A stretch of DNA of 64,000 nt, taken from the NCBI RefSeq assembly GCF_002005565.1, contig NZ_BDJC01000008.1:62001-126000 (forward strand), read 5' to 3'. This document shows positions 51,203 to 59,164 of this stretch, piece by piece (position 1 is the first letter of the stretch; each line of letters opens with the position of its first letter). This DNA is from Streptomyces sp. JHA26. Its GTDB lineage: Bacteria > Actinomycetota > Actinomycetes > Streptomycetales > Streptomycetaceae. The position numbers and the translations under genes are program-made. The notes under the pieces are model-generated. The model searched no databases. It saw only the letters and a program-made list of their open reading frames with translations, and had not been told where the DNA came from.

Positions 51203-52479
51203 ACGTCACGCACCCCAGGCCCCGCGCCACCCGGACCGCCGCGCTGGCCGCGGCCCTGGCCGCCGTGCTGCTCGCGGGCACCGCCTGCAGCTCCAAGGCG
51301 GATGGCAAGAGCACCACCGACGGCGCCGACGGCGTCAAGGCCGGTCCCGGTGTCAGCGACAAGGCCATCAGGCTGGGCGCCCTGACCGACCTCACCGGCC
51401 CCTACGCCACCCTCGGCAAGAGCATCGTGCAGGCCCAGCAGATGTGGGCCGACGAGACCAACGCCGCGGGCGGCATCTGCGGACGCAAGGTGGAGATCGT
51501 CGTCAAGGACCACGGCTACGACGTGCAGAAGGCGGTCACCGCCTACGCCGACATCTCCCCGGACGTCGTCGCCCTGCCCCAGGTCATCGGCTCGCCGGTG
51601 GTCGCCGCCCTGCTCGACGACCTCGAACGCGACCACATGCTGACCTTCCCGCAGGCCTGGGCGGCCTCCCTGCTCGGCAAGGACTCCGTCCAGGTCCTCG
51701 GCACCACCTACGACCTCGACATGATCGCCGCCGTCGACTTCCTGACCCGCACCAAGAAGGTCGCCGAGGGCGACACCATCGGCCACGTCTACTTCGAGGG
51801 CGACTACGGCGCCAACGCGCTGGAGGGCTCGACGTGGGCCGCCGAGAAGGCCGGGATGAAGGTGGTCGGCCAGAAGATCAAGGCCACCGACACCGACCTG
51901 TCCGCGCAGGTGTCGGCGCTGGACAAGGCGGGGGTGAAGGCCGTCCTGATCAGCGCCGGCCCCGCCCAGACCGCCTCCCTCGCCGGCGTGGCGGCCTCCA
52001 AGGGCCTGACGGTGCCGATCGTCAGCAGCGCGCCGGGGTACGCCCCGCAGCTGATGAAGACGCCCGCGGCGAAGGCGCTGGAGGCCATGGTGCACGTGGT
52101 CAGCGCGGCACCGGCCGTCAGCTCGGACCTGCCGGGCGTCCGGAAGATGGTCGCCTCCTACGCGAAGAAGTACCCGGGGTCACCGGCCGACTCGGGCGTG
52201 CTCTCCGGGTACAACGCCGCCCGGTTGATCGGTGCCGACCTGAAGAAGGCCTGCGAGGGCGGCAGCCTCACCCGCGAGGACGTGGTCGAGGCGCACCGTT
52301 CGCAGCACGACGCCGACACCGGCCTCGGCACCCCGCAGGACTTCACGGACGTCTCCGTGCCCGCGAGCCGCTCCACCTACGTGCTGAAGCCCGACGCCGA
52401 GGCCGTCGGCGGCCTGGTCGGCGTGGAGGAGGCCCACCAGGCACCCGGCGTCGACGCGTACCTGGCCGCACGCGGCTGA
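51199..52479 (+). CDS. Branched-chain amino acid binding lipoprotein
   Basis: 426 aa. Lipoprotein signal with lipobox-like LLAGTAC (Cys about 32), then a Leu/Ile/Val-binding fold: KAIRLGALTDLTGPYATLGKSIVQAQQMWADETNAAGGICGRKVEIVVKDHG, YADISPDVVALPQVIGSPVVAALLDD, VYFEGDYGANALEG, SALDKAGVKAVLISAGPAQTASLAG. It captures the substrate outside and feeds LivHM. Starts at GTG 51199, overlapping livM by four bases (the start codon shares the stop). Last gene of the operon, ended by a hairpin. Exact amino acid or amide substrate unknown. Confidence 0.9.
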   Translation: MNVTHPRPRATRTAALAAALAAVLLAGTACSSKADGKSTTDGADGVKAGPGVSDKAIRLGALTDLTGPYATLGKSIVQAQQMWADETNAAGGICGRKVEIVVKDHGYDVQKAVTAYADISPDVVALPQVIGSPVVAALLDDLERDHMLTFPQAWAASLLGKDSVQVLGTTYDLDMIAAVDFLTRTKKVAEGDTIGHVYFEGDYGANALEGSTWAAEKAGMKVVGQKIKATDTDLSAQVSALDKAGVKAVLISAGPAQTASLAGVAASKGLTVPIVSSAPGYAPQLMKTPAAKALEAMVHVVSAAPAVSSDLPGVRKMVASYAKKYPGSPADSGVLSGYNAARLIGADLKKACEGGSLTREDVVEAHRSQHDADTGLGTPQDFTDVSVPASRSTYVLKPDAEAVGGLVGVEEAHQAPGVDAYLAARG

Positions 52480-52489
52480 CAATGGTGAT

Positions 52490-52530
52490 GGACCGTCAAG
52501 TAGCGCCTCACAAAGCCTCCTTGACGGTCC
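52490..52530 (+). terminator. Terminator of the liv operon
   Basis: GGACCGTCAAG (52490-52500) and its complement (52520-52530) with a 19-base loop, starting 11 bases after the operon's last stop. Confidence 0.65.
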
Positions 52531-52622
52531 TTCGGCCTGACCCCTGGTTCGCCTGACCACCGGGTCTCTAGGATGTACTCTCTGTCATGCCGGTGCGGTG
52601 GGCGCGGTACGGAGCTGGGGGA

Positions 52623-53444
52623 ATGATGCAAGCCGACAAGCAGCTGTCCACGGAGATCGACGCCAACGTGCCAACGGCCGCACGTATGTACGACTACTAC
52701 CTGGGTGGCAAGGACAACTACGCGGCCGACCGGGCGGCGGTCGAGCAGCTCGACAAGGTCGTCCCCAGCACGCGCCGGCTGGCCCTGAACAACCGGCGTT
52801 TCCTGCAGCGCGTCGTCAGGGTCCTCGCGGAGGACTACGGCATACGGCAGTTCCTCGACCACGGGTCCGGCCTGCCCACGCAGGACAACGTCCACACCAT
52901 CGCGCAGCGCGTCGACCCCGAAGCCCGCGTGGTCTACGTCGACAACGACCCGATGGTGCTGGTCCACGGCCGGGCGCTGCTCGACCAGAACGACCGCACC
53001 GCGGTCATACACGCCGACATGCGCTCGACGGAGGAGATCTTCTCCCACCCGGACACGCAGCGTCTGATCGACTTCTCGCAACCGGTGGCGGTGCTGTTCA
53101 ACTCGGTCTTCCACTGCATCCCGGACAGCGAGACCGACGGGCCGATGGCCGTGGTCCGCCGCGTGACCGAGCGGCTCGTGTCCGGCAGCTACGCCGTGAT
53201 GTGCCAGCTGGTCAGCGAGGACGCCGAAGTGCGGAAGTCCGTCACGGAGTTCATGGACGAGGCGACGCAGGGCCGCTGGGGCCGTGTCCGCGAGCCGAAG
53301 GACGTCGCGGCCTGGTTCGAGGGCATGGACATCCTGGAGCCGGGCCTGGTGGAGGTCTCCACCTGGCGCCCGGACAGCGAGGTGGTTCCCCGCCAGCTCA
53401 CCGACGAGTGGATCGAGTTCGGCGGCCTCGGCCGCATCCGCTAG
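52623..53444 (+). CDS. DUF574/SAV_2177-type SAM methyltransferase
   Basis: 273 aa. SAM-dependent methyltransferase-like protein of DUF574, a large Streptomyces family without clear substrate. Marks: TAARMYDYYLGGKDNYAADR, FLDHGSGLPTQDNVH (SAM-binding loop), VVYVDNDPMVLVHGRALL, VAVLFNSVFHCIPD, VSTWRPD. Start ATG 52623, behind GGAGCTGGGGGA; an ATG at 52587 would put an unusual basic N-terminus ahead, although a TAGGAT box exists upstream. Its stop TAG lies inside the CTAG duplicated around the 179-bp fold-back element directly downstream, so the insertion left the protein intact. Confidence 0.85.
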   Translation: MMQADKQLSTEIDANVPTAARMYDYYLGGKDNYAADRAAVEQLDKVVPSTRRLALNNRRFLQRVVRVLAEDYGIRQFLDHGSGLPTQDNVHTIAQRVDPEARVVYVDNDPMVLVHGRALLDQNDRTAVIHADMRSTEEIFSHPDTQRLIDFSQPVAVLFNSVFHCIPDSETDGPMAVVRRVTERLVSGSYAVMCQLVSEDAEVRKSVTEFMDEATQGRWGRVREPKDVAAWFEGMDILEPGLVEVSTWRPDSEVVPRQLTDEWIEFGGLGRIR

Positions 53445-53619
53445 GGCCTGTTGCGAAAGTGGCCTCTGCCGCGCGACGCCCGGCACGCACTCTCGCCGCA
53501 CCGCCCGGAAGCCCGAGTACGCCCAGTACGAGGGCTTCCGGGCGGCACGCCGAGAGCACGCACCGGACGCCGCGCGGCCGCCCTTCGGGCGACGAGGCCA
53601 CTTTCGCAACAGGCCCTAG
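53441..53619. mobile_element. 179-bp fold-back element (MITE-like) flanked by CTAG
   Basis: The first and last 26 bases are exact reverse complements (53441-53466 and 53594-53619), beginning CTAGGGCCTGTTGCGAAAGT. CTAG at each end resembles the target-site duplication of IS5-type elements. The interior is a second long hairpin: 14 perfect pairs around about 53525-53565, then regularly spaced mismatches. There is no room for a transposase, so it depends on one elsewhere. It is inserted at the stop codon of the methyltransferase gene. Family assignment (IS5-derived MITE) is inferred from the ends and CTAG. Confidence 0.75.
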
Positions 53620-53721
53620 CCGGCACGGAACACCGGGCCGTGCACGACGGCGGAAACGCGACGCTCGGCCCCTCCGCGGCCGAGCCCGCCGGGTGTCGTC
53701 GCCCCACCCGCCCCCGTACGC

Positions 53722-54642
53722 TCACCTCGCGGCGTAACGCCCCGACACCGTCTCGCGGAGCATCTCCAGGGACTCGCGCGGAGTCAGCGCCTCGTCGGCC
53801 AGGCGGTCCAGGGCGACCCGGTACTCCTCGGTCTCGTCGAGGTCCTCGAGGAAGTTGGCGCTCCTGATGTGCTCCAGGTAGACCACGTCGGGCAGGTCGC
53901 TGCCGCCGAAGCGCAGGTACGTCACCGGGATCGCGGGCGCCGACGCGTTGGTCACGTCCAACGGCACGATCTGCAGGGTCACATGGGGCTGCCCGGCCAT
54001 CGTGATGAGGTGTTCGAGCTGTTCCCGCATGACGTCGCGGCTGCCCAGCACGCGGAGCAGCACCGACTCGTCGATGATCGCCCACAGCTGTGGCGCGTCC
54101 GCGCGGTGCAGCAACTCGGCCCGGCGCATCCGCAGTTCGACACGCCGCTGCACCTCGCCGGCCGGGGCGTTCGGCAGGCCGCGCTCGACGACGGCACGGG
54201 TGTAGTCCGCGGTCTGGAGCAGTCCGGGAACGTACTGGATCTCGAAGGTGCGGATGGTCGCCGCGGCCTCCTGGAGGCCGACCAGGCGGTCGAACCACTC
54301 GGGCATCAGGCGTTTGTCGTACCGCTGCCACCAGCCCGGCTCGCCCGCGCGCTGCAACAGCTTCAGCAGCACCGACGCCTCGTAGGGGTCGGTGCCGTAG
54401 AGCTCCAGCAGCGCGCGGACGTCGTTCTCCGTCGGGGGCCTGCGCCCCTTGCCGGACTCGATGCGCGACAGCTTCGCCGGGCTGAACCTCAGCTCCCGCG
54501 CCGCCTGGTCCTGGGACAGGCCGGCGTCCTCGCGGTAACCCGCCAGCTGCACGCCGACGAGCATCTTCAGCAGGGTGGGAGCCGGCGCGGTCCGTTCCAG
54601 ATAGGGTTCGAGACGGGAGATGCGGGGCGGCGCGGCGGACAT
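53722..54642 (-). CDS. XRE regulator with DUF5753 (Scr1-like)
   Basis: 306 aa. N-terminal helix-turn-helix about 30-85 (GYREDAGLSQDQAARELRFSPAKLSRIESGKGRRPPTENDVRALLELYG) and a long DUF5753 domain (about 105-290: PEWFDRLVGLQEAAATIRTFEIQYVPGLLQTADYTRAVVERG, LLRVLGSRDVMREQLEHL, VTLQIVPLD, VVYLEHIRSANFLED). This architecture pairs with DUF397 proteins in Streptomyces (WhiJ/Scr1 type) in development and antibiotic control. Start ATG 54642, after GGGAGTCAGG. The DUF397 gene lies 141 bases upstream on the same strand; the HATPase gene is divergent. Confidence 0.9.
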   Translation of the reverse strand: MSAAPPRISRLEPYLERTAPAPTLLKMLVGVQLAGYREDAGLSQDQAARELRFSPAKLSRIESGKGRRPPTENDVRALLELYGTDPYEASVLLKLLQRAGEPGWWQRYDKRLMPEWFDRLVGLQEAAATIRTFEIQYVPGLLQTADYTRAVVERGLPNAPAGEVQRRVELRMRRAELLHRADAPQLWAIIDESVLLRVLGSRDVMREQLEHLITMAGQPHVTLQIVPLDVTNASAPAIPVTYLRFGGSDLPDVVYLEHIRSANFLEDLDETEEYRVALDRLADEALTPRESLEMLRETVSGRYAAR

Positions 54643-54783
54643 CCTGACTCCCAGCAGACCGGCAGACTTGATGAACACACTATCTCACCCTTCCGGTCGC
54701 CACCGCATGAGCCCGCGAAAATCGGGTAGTTGGCCTCCGCTTCGCCGTCGGCGTGCGCTACGGCGGCCACGGCCCGCCCGTCG

Positions 54784-55062
54784 TCACAGAAGGTGGTCGA
54801 ACTCGCCGTCCTTCGCGCCGGCGAGGAAGGCGGCGATCTCCGCGGAGGTGTAGACGAGCGCGGGGCCGTCCGGATCGCGCGAGTTGCGCATCGCGACGCC
54901 CCCGTCCACGAGGGCGACCTCGACGCAGTTGCCCTCGGCGTTGCTGTGCCGGCTCTTCTTCCAGCGGACGTCCAGCGAACTGGCGCGCACTCCGTTCCGC
55001 ACTGGTGGCACCGCAGCCTCCTTGCTGTCCGGGGGAGCGGGCCGCGTCACGTCGGCCCTCAC
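54784..55062 (-). CDS. DUF397 protein
   Basis: 92 aa. The conserved block DVRWKKSRHSNAEGNCVEVALVDGGVAMRNSRDPDGPALVYTSAEIAAFLAGAKDGEFDHLL is the DUF397 domain, present next to XRE-DUF5753 regulators throughout Streptomyces. It is believed to bind or counter the regulator (known from genetic work on related pairs; not shown here). Start GTG 55062 with GGGAG six bases upstream. It is divergent from the HATPase gene, and a perfect 14-bp palindrome lies between them. Confidence 0.9.
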   Translation of the reverse strand: MRADVTRPAPPDSKEAAVPPVRNGVRASSLDVRWKKSRHSNAEGNCVEVALVDGGVAMRNSRDPDGPALVYTSAEIAAFLAGAKDGEFDHLL

Positions 55063-55096
55063 GCGCTCCCGTCCGATTTTTTTCTGCGCAATTTCT

Positions 55097-55110
55097 CGTG
55101 CAATTGCACG
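55097..55110. promoter_or_regulatory. Perfect 14-bp palindrome in the DUF397/HATPase gap
   Basis: CGTGCAATTGCACG, without mismatch, overlapping a TTGCAC -35-like box (55104-55109). A GATAAT -10 follows at 55128-55133 (18-base spacer). Likely the binding site of the XRE protein (inference). Confidence 0.6.
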
Positions 55111-55192
55111 CGATCACGTTCTGCGTGGATAATAGCCGTGGCGTCAACCCCCTGGCTGTCGCCCCTCACTGACGTCGCATCAGGGAGATGTC

Positions 55193-55762
55193 GTGTCGTC
55201 ACCTGCACACTTAACGCTCCGATCACCCGGCGGACCCGTGCCGGAGACGGAGACGGCGAGCCGGTTCGACGGGCTCCCGCGCACGACACGAGCGGCCGCC
55301 CGCCCCGCCGGGCGGCCGTCCCCCACCGCCCACGCGGCACCGCCCGTCCGTCCCGCGCCCGCGGTGCTGCGCATCGCCTGCAGCGGGGAGGGCTTCGCAC
55401 GTGCCCGGGCGTTCACCCGGGAGACACTGCACCGGTGGTCCCTCGACCACCGCGGTGACGACGCGGTCCTCGTGGTCACCGAACTCGCCGCCAGCGCCGT
55501 GGCGCACACGGTGCCGCCGGCCGCGACGGGCCGGCCGGAGATCGGGCCGGCGCTCACCCTGGGCCCCGGCCGTCTGACGCTGAGCGTCTCCGACCCCGGG
55601 GGCGGCGCGCCCGTGCGCACCTCACCCGACGACCACGGCCTGCGTGAGCACGGACGCGGTCTGTGCATCCTCGAGGCCCTGGCGGAGGAGTGGGGCTGGA
55701 CCCCGAGACCTCCGGCGGGCAAGACCGTCTGGGCCGCGTTGTCGACCCACCCCCTGACCTGA
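55193..55762 (+). CDS. HATPase (anti-sigma/GHKL-like) regulator
   Basis: 189 aa. GHKL ATPase of the RsbW/anti-sigma-like group: GFARARAFTRETLHRWSLDHRGDDAVLVVTELAASAVAHTV, G1 box VSDPGGGAP and G2 box EHGRGLCILEALAEEWGW. The N-box motif normally reads ELVTNAV; here the key Asn is Ser (ELAASAV), so magnesium-ATP binding may be weak. Belongs to the ATPase type coded beside XRE/DUF397 pairs in Streptomyces. Start GTG 55193 after AGGGAG at five bases. A GATAAT promoter box lies 60 bases upstream. The next gene follows by 28 bases. Confidence 0.8.
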   Translation: MSSPAHLTLRSPGGPVPETETASRFDGLPRTTRAAARPAGRPSPTAHAAPPVRPAPAVLRIACSGEGFARARAFTRETLHRWSLDHRGDDAVLVVTELAASAVAHTVPPAATGRPEIGPALTLGPGRLTLSVSDPGGGAPVRTSPDDHGLREHGRGLCILEALAEEWGWTPRPPAGKTVWAALSTHPLT

Positions 55763-55790
55763 CCCGACTGCCGCGGAAGGGCCCCACGCC

Positions 55791-56336
55791 ATGCGCAGCG
55801 CTCCGACACCTCAGCCGCTCACCCGGCACGCCGACCGCCACACGTCGCCGGCCGGTTCGCTCCGTACCGCGCCCCTCGCCGGTCTGGACCAGGTGCCCTG
55901 GAGCGAGATCCAGGACTCCACCGGTTCGGCCACGGCCATCCCCCGACTGCTCGACCAGGTCGCCCGGGGTGACGCCGAGACCGCCCGGGCCGCCCTCGCC
56001 GATCTCCGGAAACGGATCTGCCAGTACGGCTTCGTGGTCGAACAGGCCACCGCCGCGACCGTGCCCTTCCTCTGGGAGCTGGCCCAGTGGCCCCAGGTGA
56101 ACTGCCGGGCGCAGATCATCCAGTTGCTCAAGAACATCGCCGACGCCAGGCAGTGGGAGACCACCGCGGCCGCCTACCCCAAGCTCCTCAACCACCGGGA
56201 GAACCCGGTGGCGTGGGAGCGCGCCGCACGCCAGGCCGTCCGCGCCCGGCGGGGCGAGCTGAAGCGGCTGATGGCGGAGGGCGACAGCGAGATCACGCGG
56301 GCCAGCACCGAACTGGCCCGCACGCTCGGAGACTGA
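55791..56336 (+). CDS. Helical-repeat protein of unknown function
   Basis: 181 aa. After about 30 flexible residues the sequence is helical with a HEAT-like periodicity: SATAIPRLLDQVARGDAETARAALADLRKRI, ATAATVPFLWELAQWPQVNCRAQIIQLLKNIAD, NPVAWERAARQAVRARRGELKRLMAEGD. No named family recognised; no signal or membrane segment. Start ATG 55791. It is in one strand-consistent run with the HATPase gene (28 bases before) and precedes the ABC exporter, so a role in the same response is possible. Confidence 0.65.
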   Translation: MRSAPTPQPLTRHADRHTSPAGSLRTAPLAGLDQVPWSEIQDSTGSATAIPRLLDQVARGDAETARAALADLRKRICQYGFVVEQATAATVPFLWELAQWPQVNCRAQIIQLLKNIADARQWETTAAAYPKLLNHRENPVAWERAARQAVRARRGELKRLMAEGDSEITRASTELARTLGD

Positions 56337-56448
56337 GACCCGCGCCCTCCACGGGGGAGAAGGCGCGGGTCTCCTCCCGGCGCACGCCTTCCCGGTCCGC
56401 GGGACGGTGTGGCGCGGACCCGGCCGAAGAGGTAAGAAAGCGCGATGC

Positions 56449-56464
56449 GGAAAGCGCTTGCTCC
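56449..56464. promoter_or_regulatory. AAGCGCTT-centred LacI-type half-palindrome
   Basis: GGAAAGCGCTTGCTCC, with the 8-bp AAGCGCTT palindrome at its core and matching outer purine/pyrimidine pairs except two positions, 31 bases before the exporter start. Similar to GalR/LacI-type operators, but imperfect. Confidence 0.4.
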
Positions 56465-56494
56465 GCCCCTTCGGTCACCAGGAGGACCACGCCG

Positions 56495-58264
56495 ATGGCG
56501 TCGTCGTTGGAAAAGCCGCTCGACCACCGCTACCGGGGCGAGCACCCGATACGCACGCTCGTCTACCTGCTGCGCGCCGACCGCCGCCGACTGGCCGGGG
56601 CGGTCGTCGTGTTCACCGTCAAGCACAGCCCCGTCTGGCTGCTGCCCCTCATCACCGCGTCCATCATCGACACCGTCGTCCAGCACCGGCCGATCGGCAC
56701 CCTGTGGACCAGCACCGGGATCATCATGTTCATCCTGGTGGTCAACTACCCGCTGCACCTGCTGTACGTCCGCCTCCTGTACGGCAGCGTCCGCCGCATG
56801 GGCACCGCGCTGCGCTCCGCGCTGTGCACACGCATGCAGCAGCTCTCCATCGGCTACCACGCGCGCGTCAGCGCCGGCGTCCTGCAGGCCAAGGTCGTGC
56901 GGGACGTGGAGACCGTGGAACAGATGGTGCAGCAGACCGCCGAGACCGGCCTCGGCGCGCTCACCGTCCTCACCGGGGGCCTCGTCATCATCGCCGTCCG
57001 CACACCGGAGTTCCTGCCCGTCTTCCTCGTCGTGGTGCCCGCCGCCTCCCTCCTCGTCGCACGCCTGCGCGCCCGGTTGCGCGCCCACAACGAGCACTTC
57101 CGGCACGAGGTGGAGACCCTCTCCTCCCGTGTCACGGAGATGACCCGGCTCATCCCGGTCACCCGCGCCCACGGACTGGAGGGCAAGGCGCTGCGCCGCA
57201 TGGACGGCACCCTGGAGCGGCTGCTCACCTCCGGCATGCGCCTGGACCTGGTCAACGGCCGCTTCGGCTCGCTGTCCTGGGTCGTGCTCAACGTCGTCGG
57301 CGTCCTGGTCCTCGCGGGTGCGGCGCTGATCTCGTACTACGACGTGTGGGGCGTGAGCGCCGGCGACGTCGTCATGCTCAGCGCCTTCCTGACCACGCTG
57401 ACCAACTCCACGACCACGCTGGCGGGCCTCGCCCCGGTCATCACCAAGGGCCTGGAGTCCGTCCGTTCGGTCGGCGAGGTGCTCCAGGCGCCCGAACTGG
57501 AGGACAACGAGGGCAAGGCGGAGCTCACCTCCCTGCGCGGGGCCGTCACCTTCGAGAACGTCGGCCACGTCTACGAGGGCGACGGGCGGCCCGCTGTACG
57601 CGACTTCATCCTCGCGGTCGAGCCCGGCGAGACCGTCGCGCTGGTCGGCGCGTCCGGGGCGGGCAAGTCCACCGTGCTCAACCTGGTGATCGGCTTCCTG
57701 CGCCCCACCAGCGGCCGGCTGCTGCTCGACGGCGCCGACATGGACACCCTGGACCTGCGCACCTACCGGCGCTTCGTCTCGGTGGTGCCGCAGGAGTCGA
57801 TCCTCTTCGACGGCACGATCCGGGAGAACGTCGCCTACGGCATGGACGACGCCGACGAGGGGACGGTGCGCGCGGCGCTGCGCGACGCCAACGCGCTGGA
57901 GTTCGTCGAGAGGCTGCCGCAGGGCCTGGACACCCTGGTCGGGGAGCACGGCGCCCGGCTGTCCGGCGGGCAGCGTCAGCGCCTGGCCATCGCGCGGGCC
58001 CTGATCCGCGACCCCAAGGTGCTCGTCCTGGACGAGGCCACCTCCGCCCTGGACACCCGTTCGGAGGCGCTCGTCCAGCAGGCTCTCGCCCGGCTGCTGA
58101 AGGGACGGACCACCTTCGTCGTGGCGCACCGGCTGTCCACCGTGCGGGGCGCGGACCGGATCGTGGTGATGGGGGAGGGCCGCATCCTGGAGACCGGCAC
58201 CCATGAGGAGCTCCTGCGCAGGGGAGGGGCCTACACGGCCCTGCACAGCGGGCAGGTCGCCTGA
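56495..58264 (+). CDS. ABC exporter, fused membrane-ATPase half-transporter
   Basis: 589 aa. Six hydrophobic helices (about 30-325: AVVVFTVKHSPVWLLPLITASIIDTV, WTSTGIIMFILVVNYPLHLLYVRLLYG, TVLTGGLVIIA, FLVVVPAASLLVA, SWVVLNVVGVLVLAGAALI) and a C-terminal ATPase with Walker A GASGAGKST, Q-loop SVVPQESILFDG, signature ARLSGGQRQRLAIARAL, Walker B VLVLDEATSALD and H-loop VAHRLSTV. It works as a homodimer or with an unseen partner to export a lipid, drug or peptide. Start ATG 56495, with AGGAGG nine bases upstream. Follows the helical-repeat gene by 158 bases. Confidence 0.88.
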   Translation: MASSLEKPLDHRYRGEHPIRTLVYLLRADRRRLAGAVVVFTVKHSPVWLLPLITASIIDTVVQHRPIGTLWTSTGIIMFILVVNYPLHLLYVRLLYGSVRRMGTALRSALCTRMQQLSIGYHARVSAGVLQAKVVRDVETVEQMVQQTAETGLGALTVLTGGLVIIAVRTPEFLPVFLVVVPAASLLVARLRARLRAHNEHFRHEVETLSSRVTEMTRLIPVTRAHGLEGKALRRMDGTLERLLTSGMRLDLVNGRFGSLSWVVLNVVGVLVLAGAALISYYDVWGVSAGDVVMLSAFLTTLTNSTTTLAGLAPVITKGLESVRSVGEVLQAPELEDNEGKAELTSLRGAVTFENVGHVYEGDGRPAVRDFILAVEPGETVALVGASGAGKSTVLNLVIGFLRPTSGRLLLDGADMDTLDLRTYRRFVSVVPQESILFDGTIRENVAYGMDDADEGTVRAALRDANALEFVERLPQGLDTLVGEHGARLSGGQRQRLAIARALIRDPKVLVLDEATSALDTRSEALVQQALARLLKGRTTFVVAHRLSTVRGADRIVVMGEGRILETGTHEELLRRGGAYTALHSGQVA

Positions 58265-58431
58265 CCGCCACCCCGGAGTTCTGCACCTTTTCCCGCTTGT
58301 TGTCGACGTGTCGGGACGCCGGTCGGACACGGACCGAAGGAATTTCGTCAACTGCGGACAGGAGCGCTCACGATGTGAATGTTTCGTCAGGGTTCGGGCA
58401 TACGCAGCGAAAATCGAGAGAGGGGCGCTTC

Positions 58432-58692
58432 GTGCTCGAACCGGACCCGAAGGTCGTCAGGGAGTTGCTGACGCGGTACGCGTCACTGCGGATCGCTCAG
58501 GCGGAGAGGGAGCGGCCGGCGACGGCGCGCGAACTGGCGGACGTCAGCTACACGCTGTGCGTGATGATGGCGACGACCGGCATCCACGACGCGGTGGCCA
58601 AGGCGGACGCGCTGCTCGCCAAGGGGCGGGCCCCGGACGCCGTCCGGACGGCGGACCCGGACGGGGAGAACGGACTGCCGCTGGCCGTGTGA
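58432..58692 (+). CDS. DUF5133 protein
   Basis: 86 aa. Sequence LEPDPKVVRELLTRYASLRIAQAERERPATARELADVSYTLCVMMATTGIHDAVAKADALLA is the DUF5133 pattern of Streptomyces, a small helical family without known role. Start GTG 58432 with GAGAGGGG nine bases upstream. No membrane segment. The 167 bases before it hold no obvious site; a strong 20-bp stem terminator follows. Confidence 0.78.
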   Translation: MLEPDPKVVRELLTRYASLRIAQAERERPATARELADVSYTLCVMMATTGIHDAVAKADALLAKGRAPDAVRTADPDGENGLPLAV

Positions 58693-58703
58693 CACCGTCG
58701 TAC

Positions 58704-58760
58704 GCGGGGCCCGTCCCGCGGGGGGCCGGGTCCGTCGGGTCCCCGCGGGACGGGCCCCGC
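58704..58760 (+). terminator. Terminator of the DUF5133 gene
   Basis: Perfect 20-bp arms (58704-58723 and 58741-58760) with a 17-base loop, 12 bases past the stop. Confidence 0.8.
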
Positions 58761-58910
58761 CGCGTGACCGGCCGGGACGACGGGTGGCCCCCGCCTCCGA
58801 ACCCCCTGTCCCCTGCTCGGGGGGAAAGCGCACCACCGACGGTCCGGACGCCTAGACTGCACAGTCGCGCCTCCGTACGGGGGCGGACGACACGAAAGGC
58901 ACGTTGACGG

Positions 58911-59126
58911 GTGTTCCAGGATTCCCCCATCTACGACCGACTCGTCGCCGAATGCGGTGACGTCCCCACGCAGGTGCGCCGGGAGGCCGAGCGAGTGAAC
59001 AGGGAACTGGAGGTCGTCATGCGCCCCCTGCGTTCGCCCGGTCACCTGCCCGGCGCGGAGCGCACCCCGTCCCCCGGCGCGGGCTGGCAGCGCACCGCAC
59101 TCCTGCCCGGCCCGCGCCCGCACTGA
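58911..59126 (+). CDS. Small conserved protein of unknown function
   Basis: 71 aa. Opens FQDSPIYDRLVAECGDVPTQVRREAERVNRELEVVMRP, likely one long amphipathic helix, followed by a Pro/Gly/Arg-rich tail. Similar short proteins beginning MFQDSPIY recur in Streptomyces. Start GTG 58911; no clear ribosome site, but TAGACT at 58853-58858 could be the -10 of a 45-base leader. Convergent with tgmB, and its stop lies inside the first copy of a 20-bp tandem duplication that also holds the tgmB stop. Confidence 0.6.
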   Translation: MFQDSPIYDRLVAECGDVPTQVRREAERVNRELEVVMRPLRSPGHLPGAERTPSPGAGWQRTALLPGPRPH

Positions 59127-59164
59127 CGGGGCTCACCCCACGACGACGGGGCTCACCCCACGAC
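59125..59164. repeat. Exact 20-bp tandem duplication at the tgmB end
   Basis: Units 59125-59144 and 59145-59164 are identical. Each contains GGGG-CTCA-CCCC, a tiny hairpin. The second holds the tgmB stop, the first holds the last bases of the upstream stop. Recent duplication at a convergent junction. Confidence 0.9.

Noticed and set aside
52623..53444. DUF574 methyltransferase as the missing tgm methyltransferase
   Set aside because: It lies 6 kb away, belongs to another methyltransferase family and is on its own promoter.
53446..53618. Small ORFs starting inside the fold-back element in both directions
   Set aside because: They follow from the inverted repeat and have no ribosome site or conserved content.
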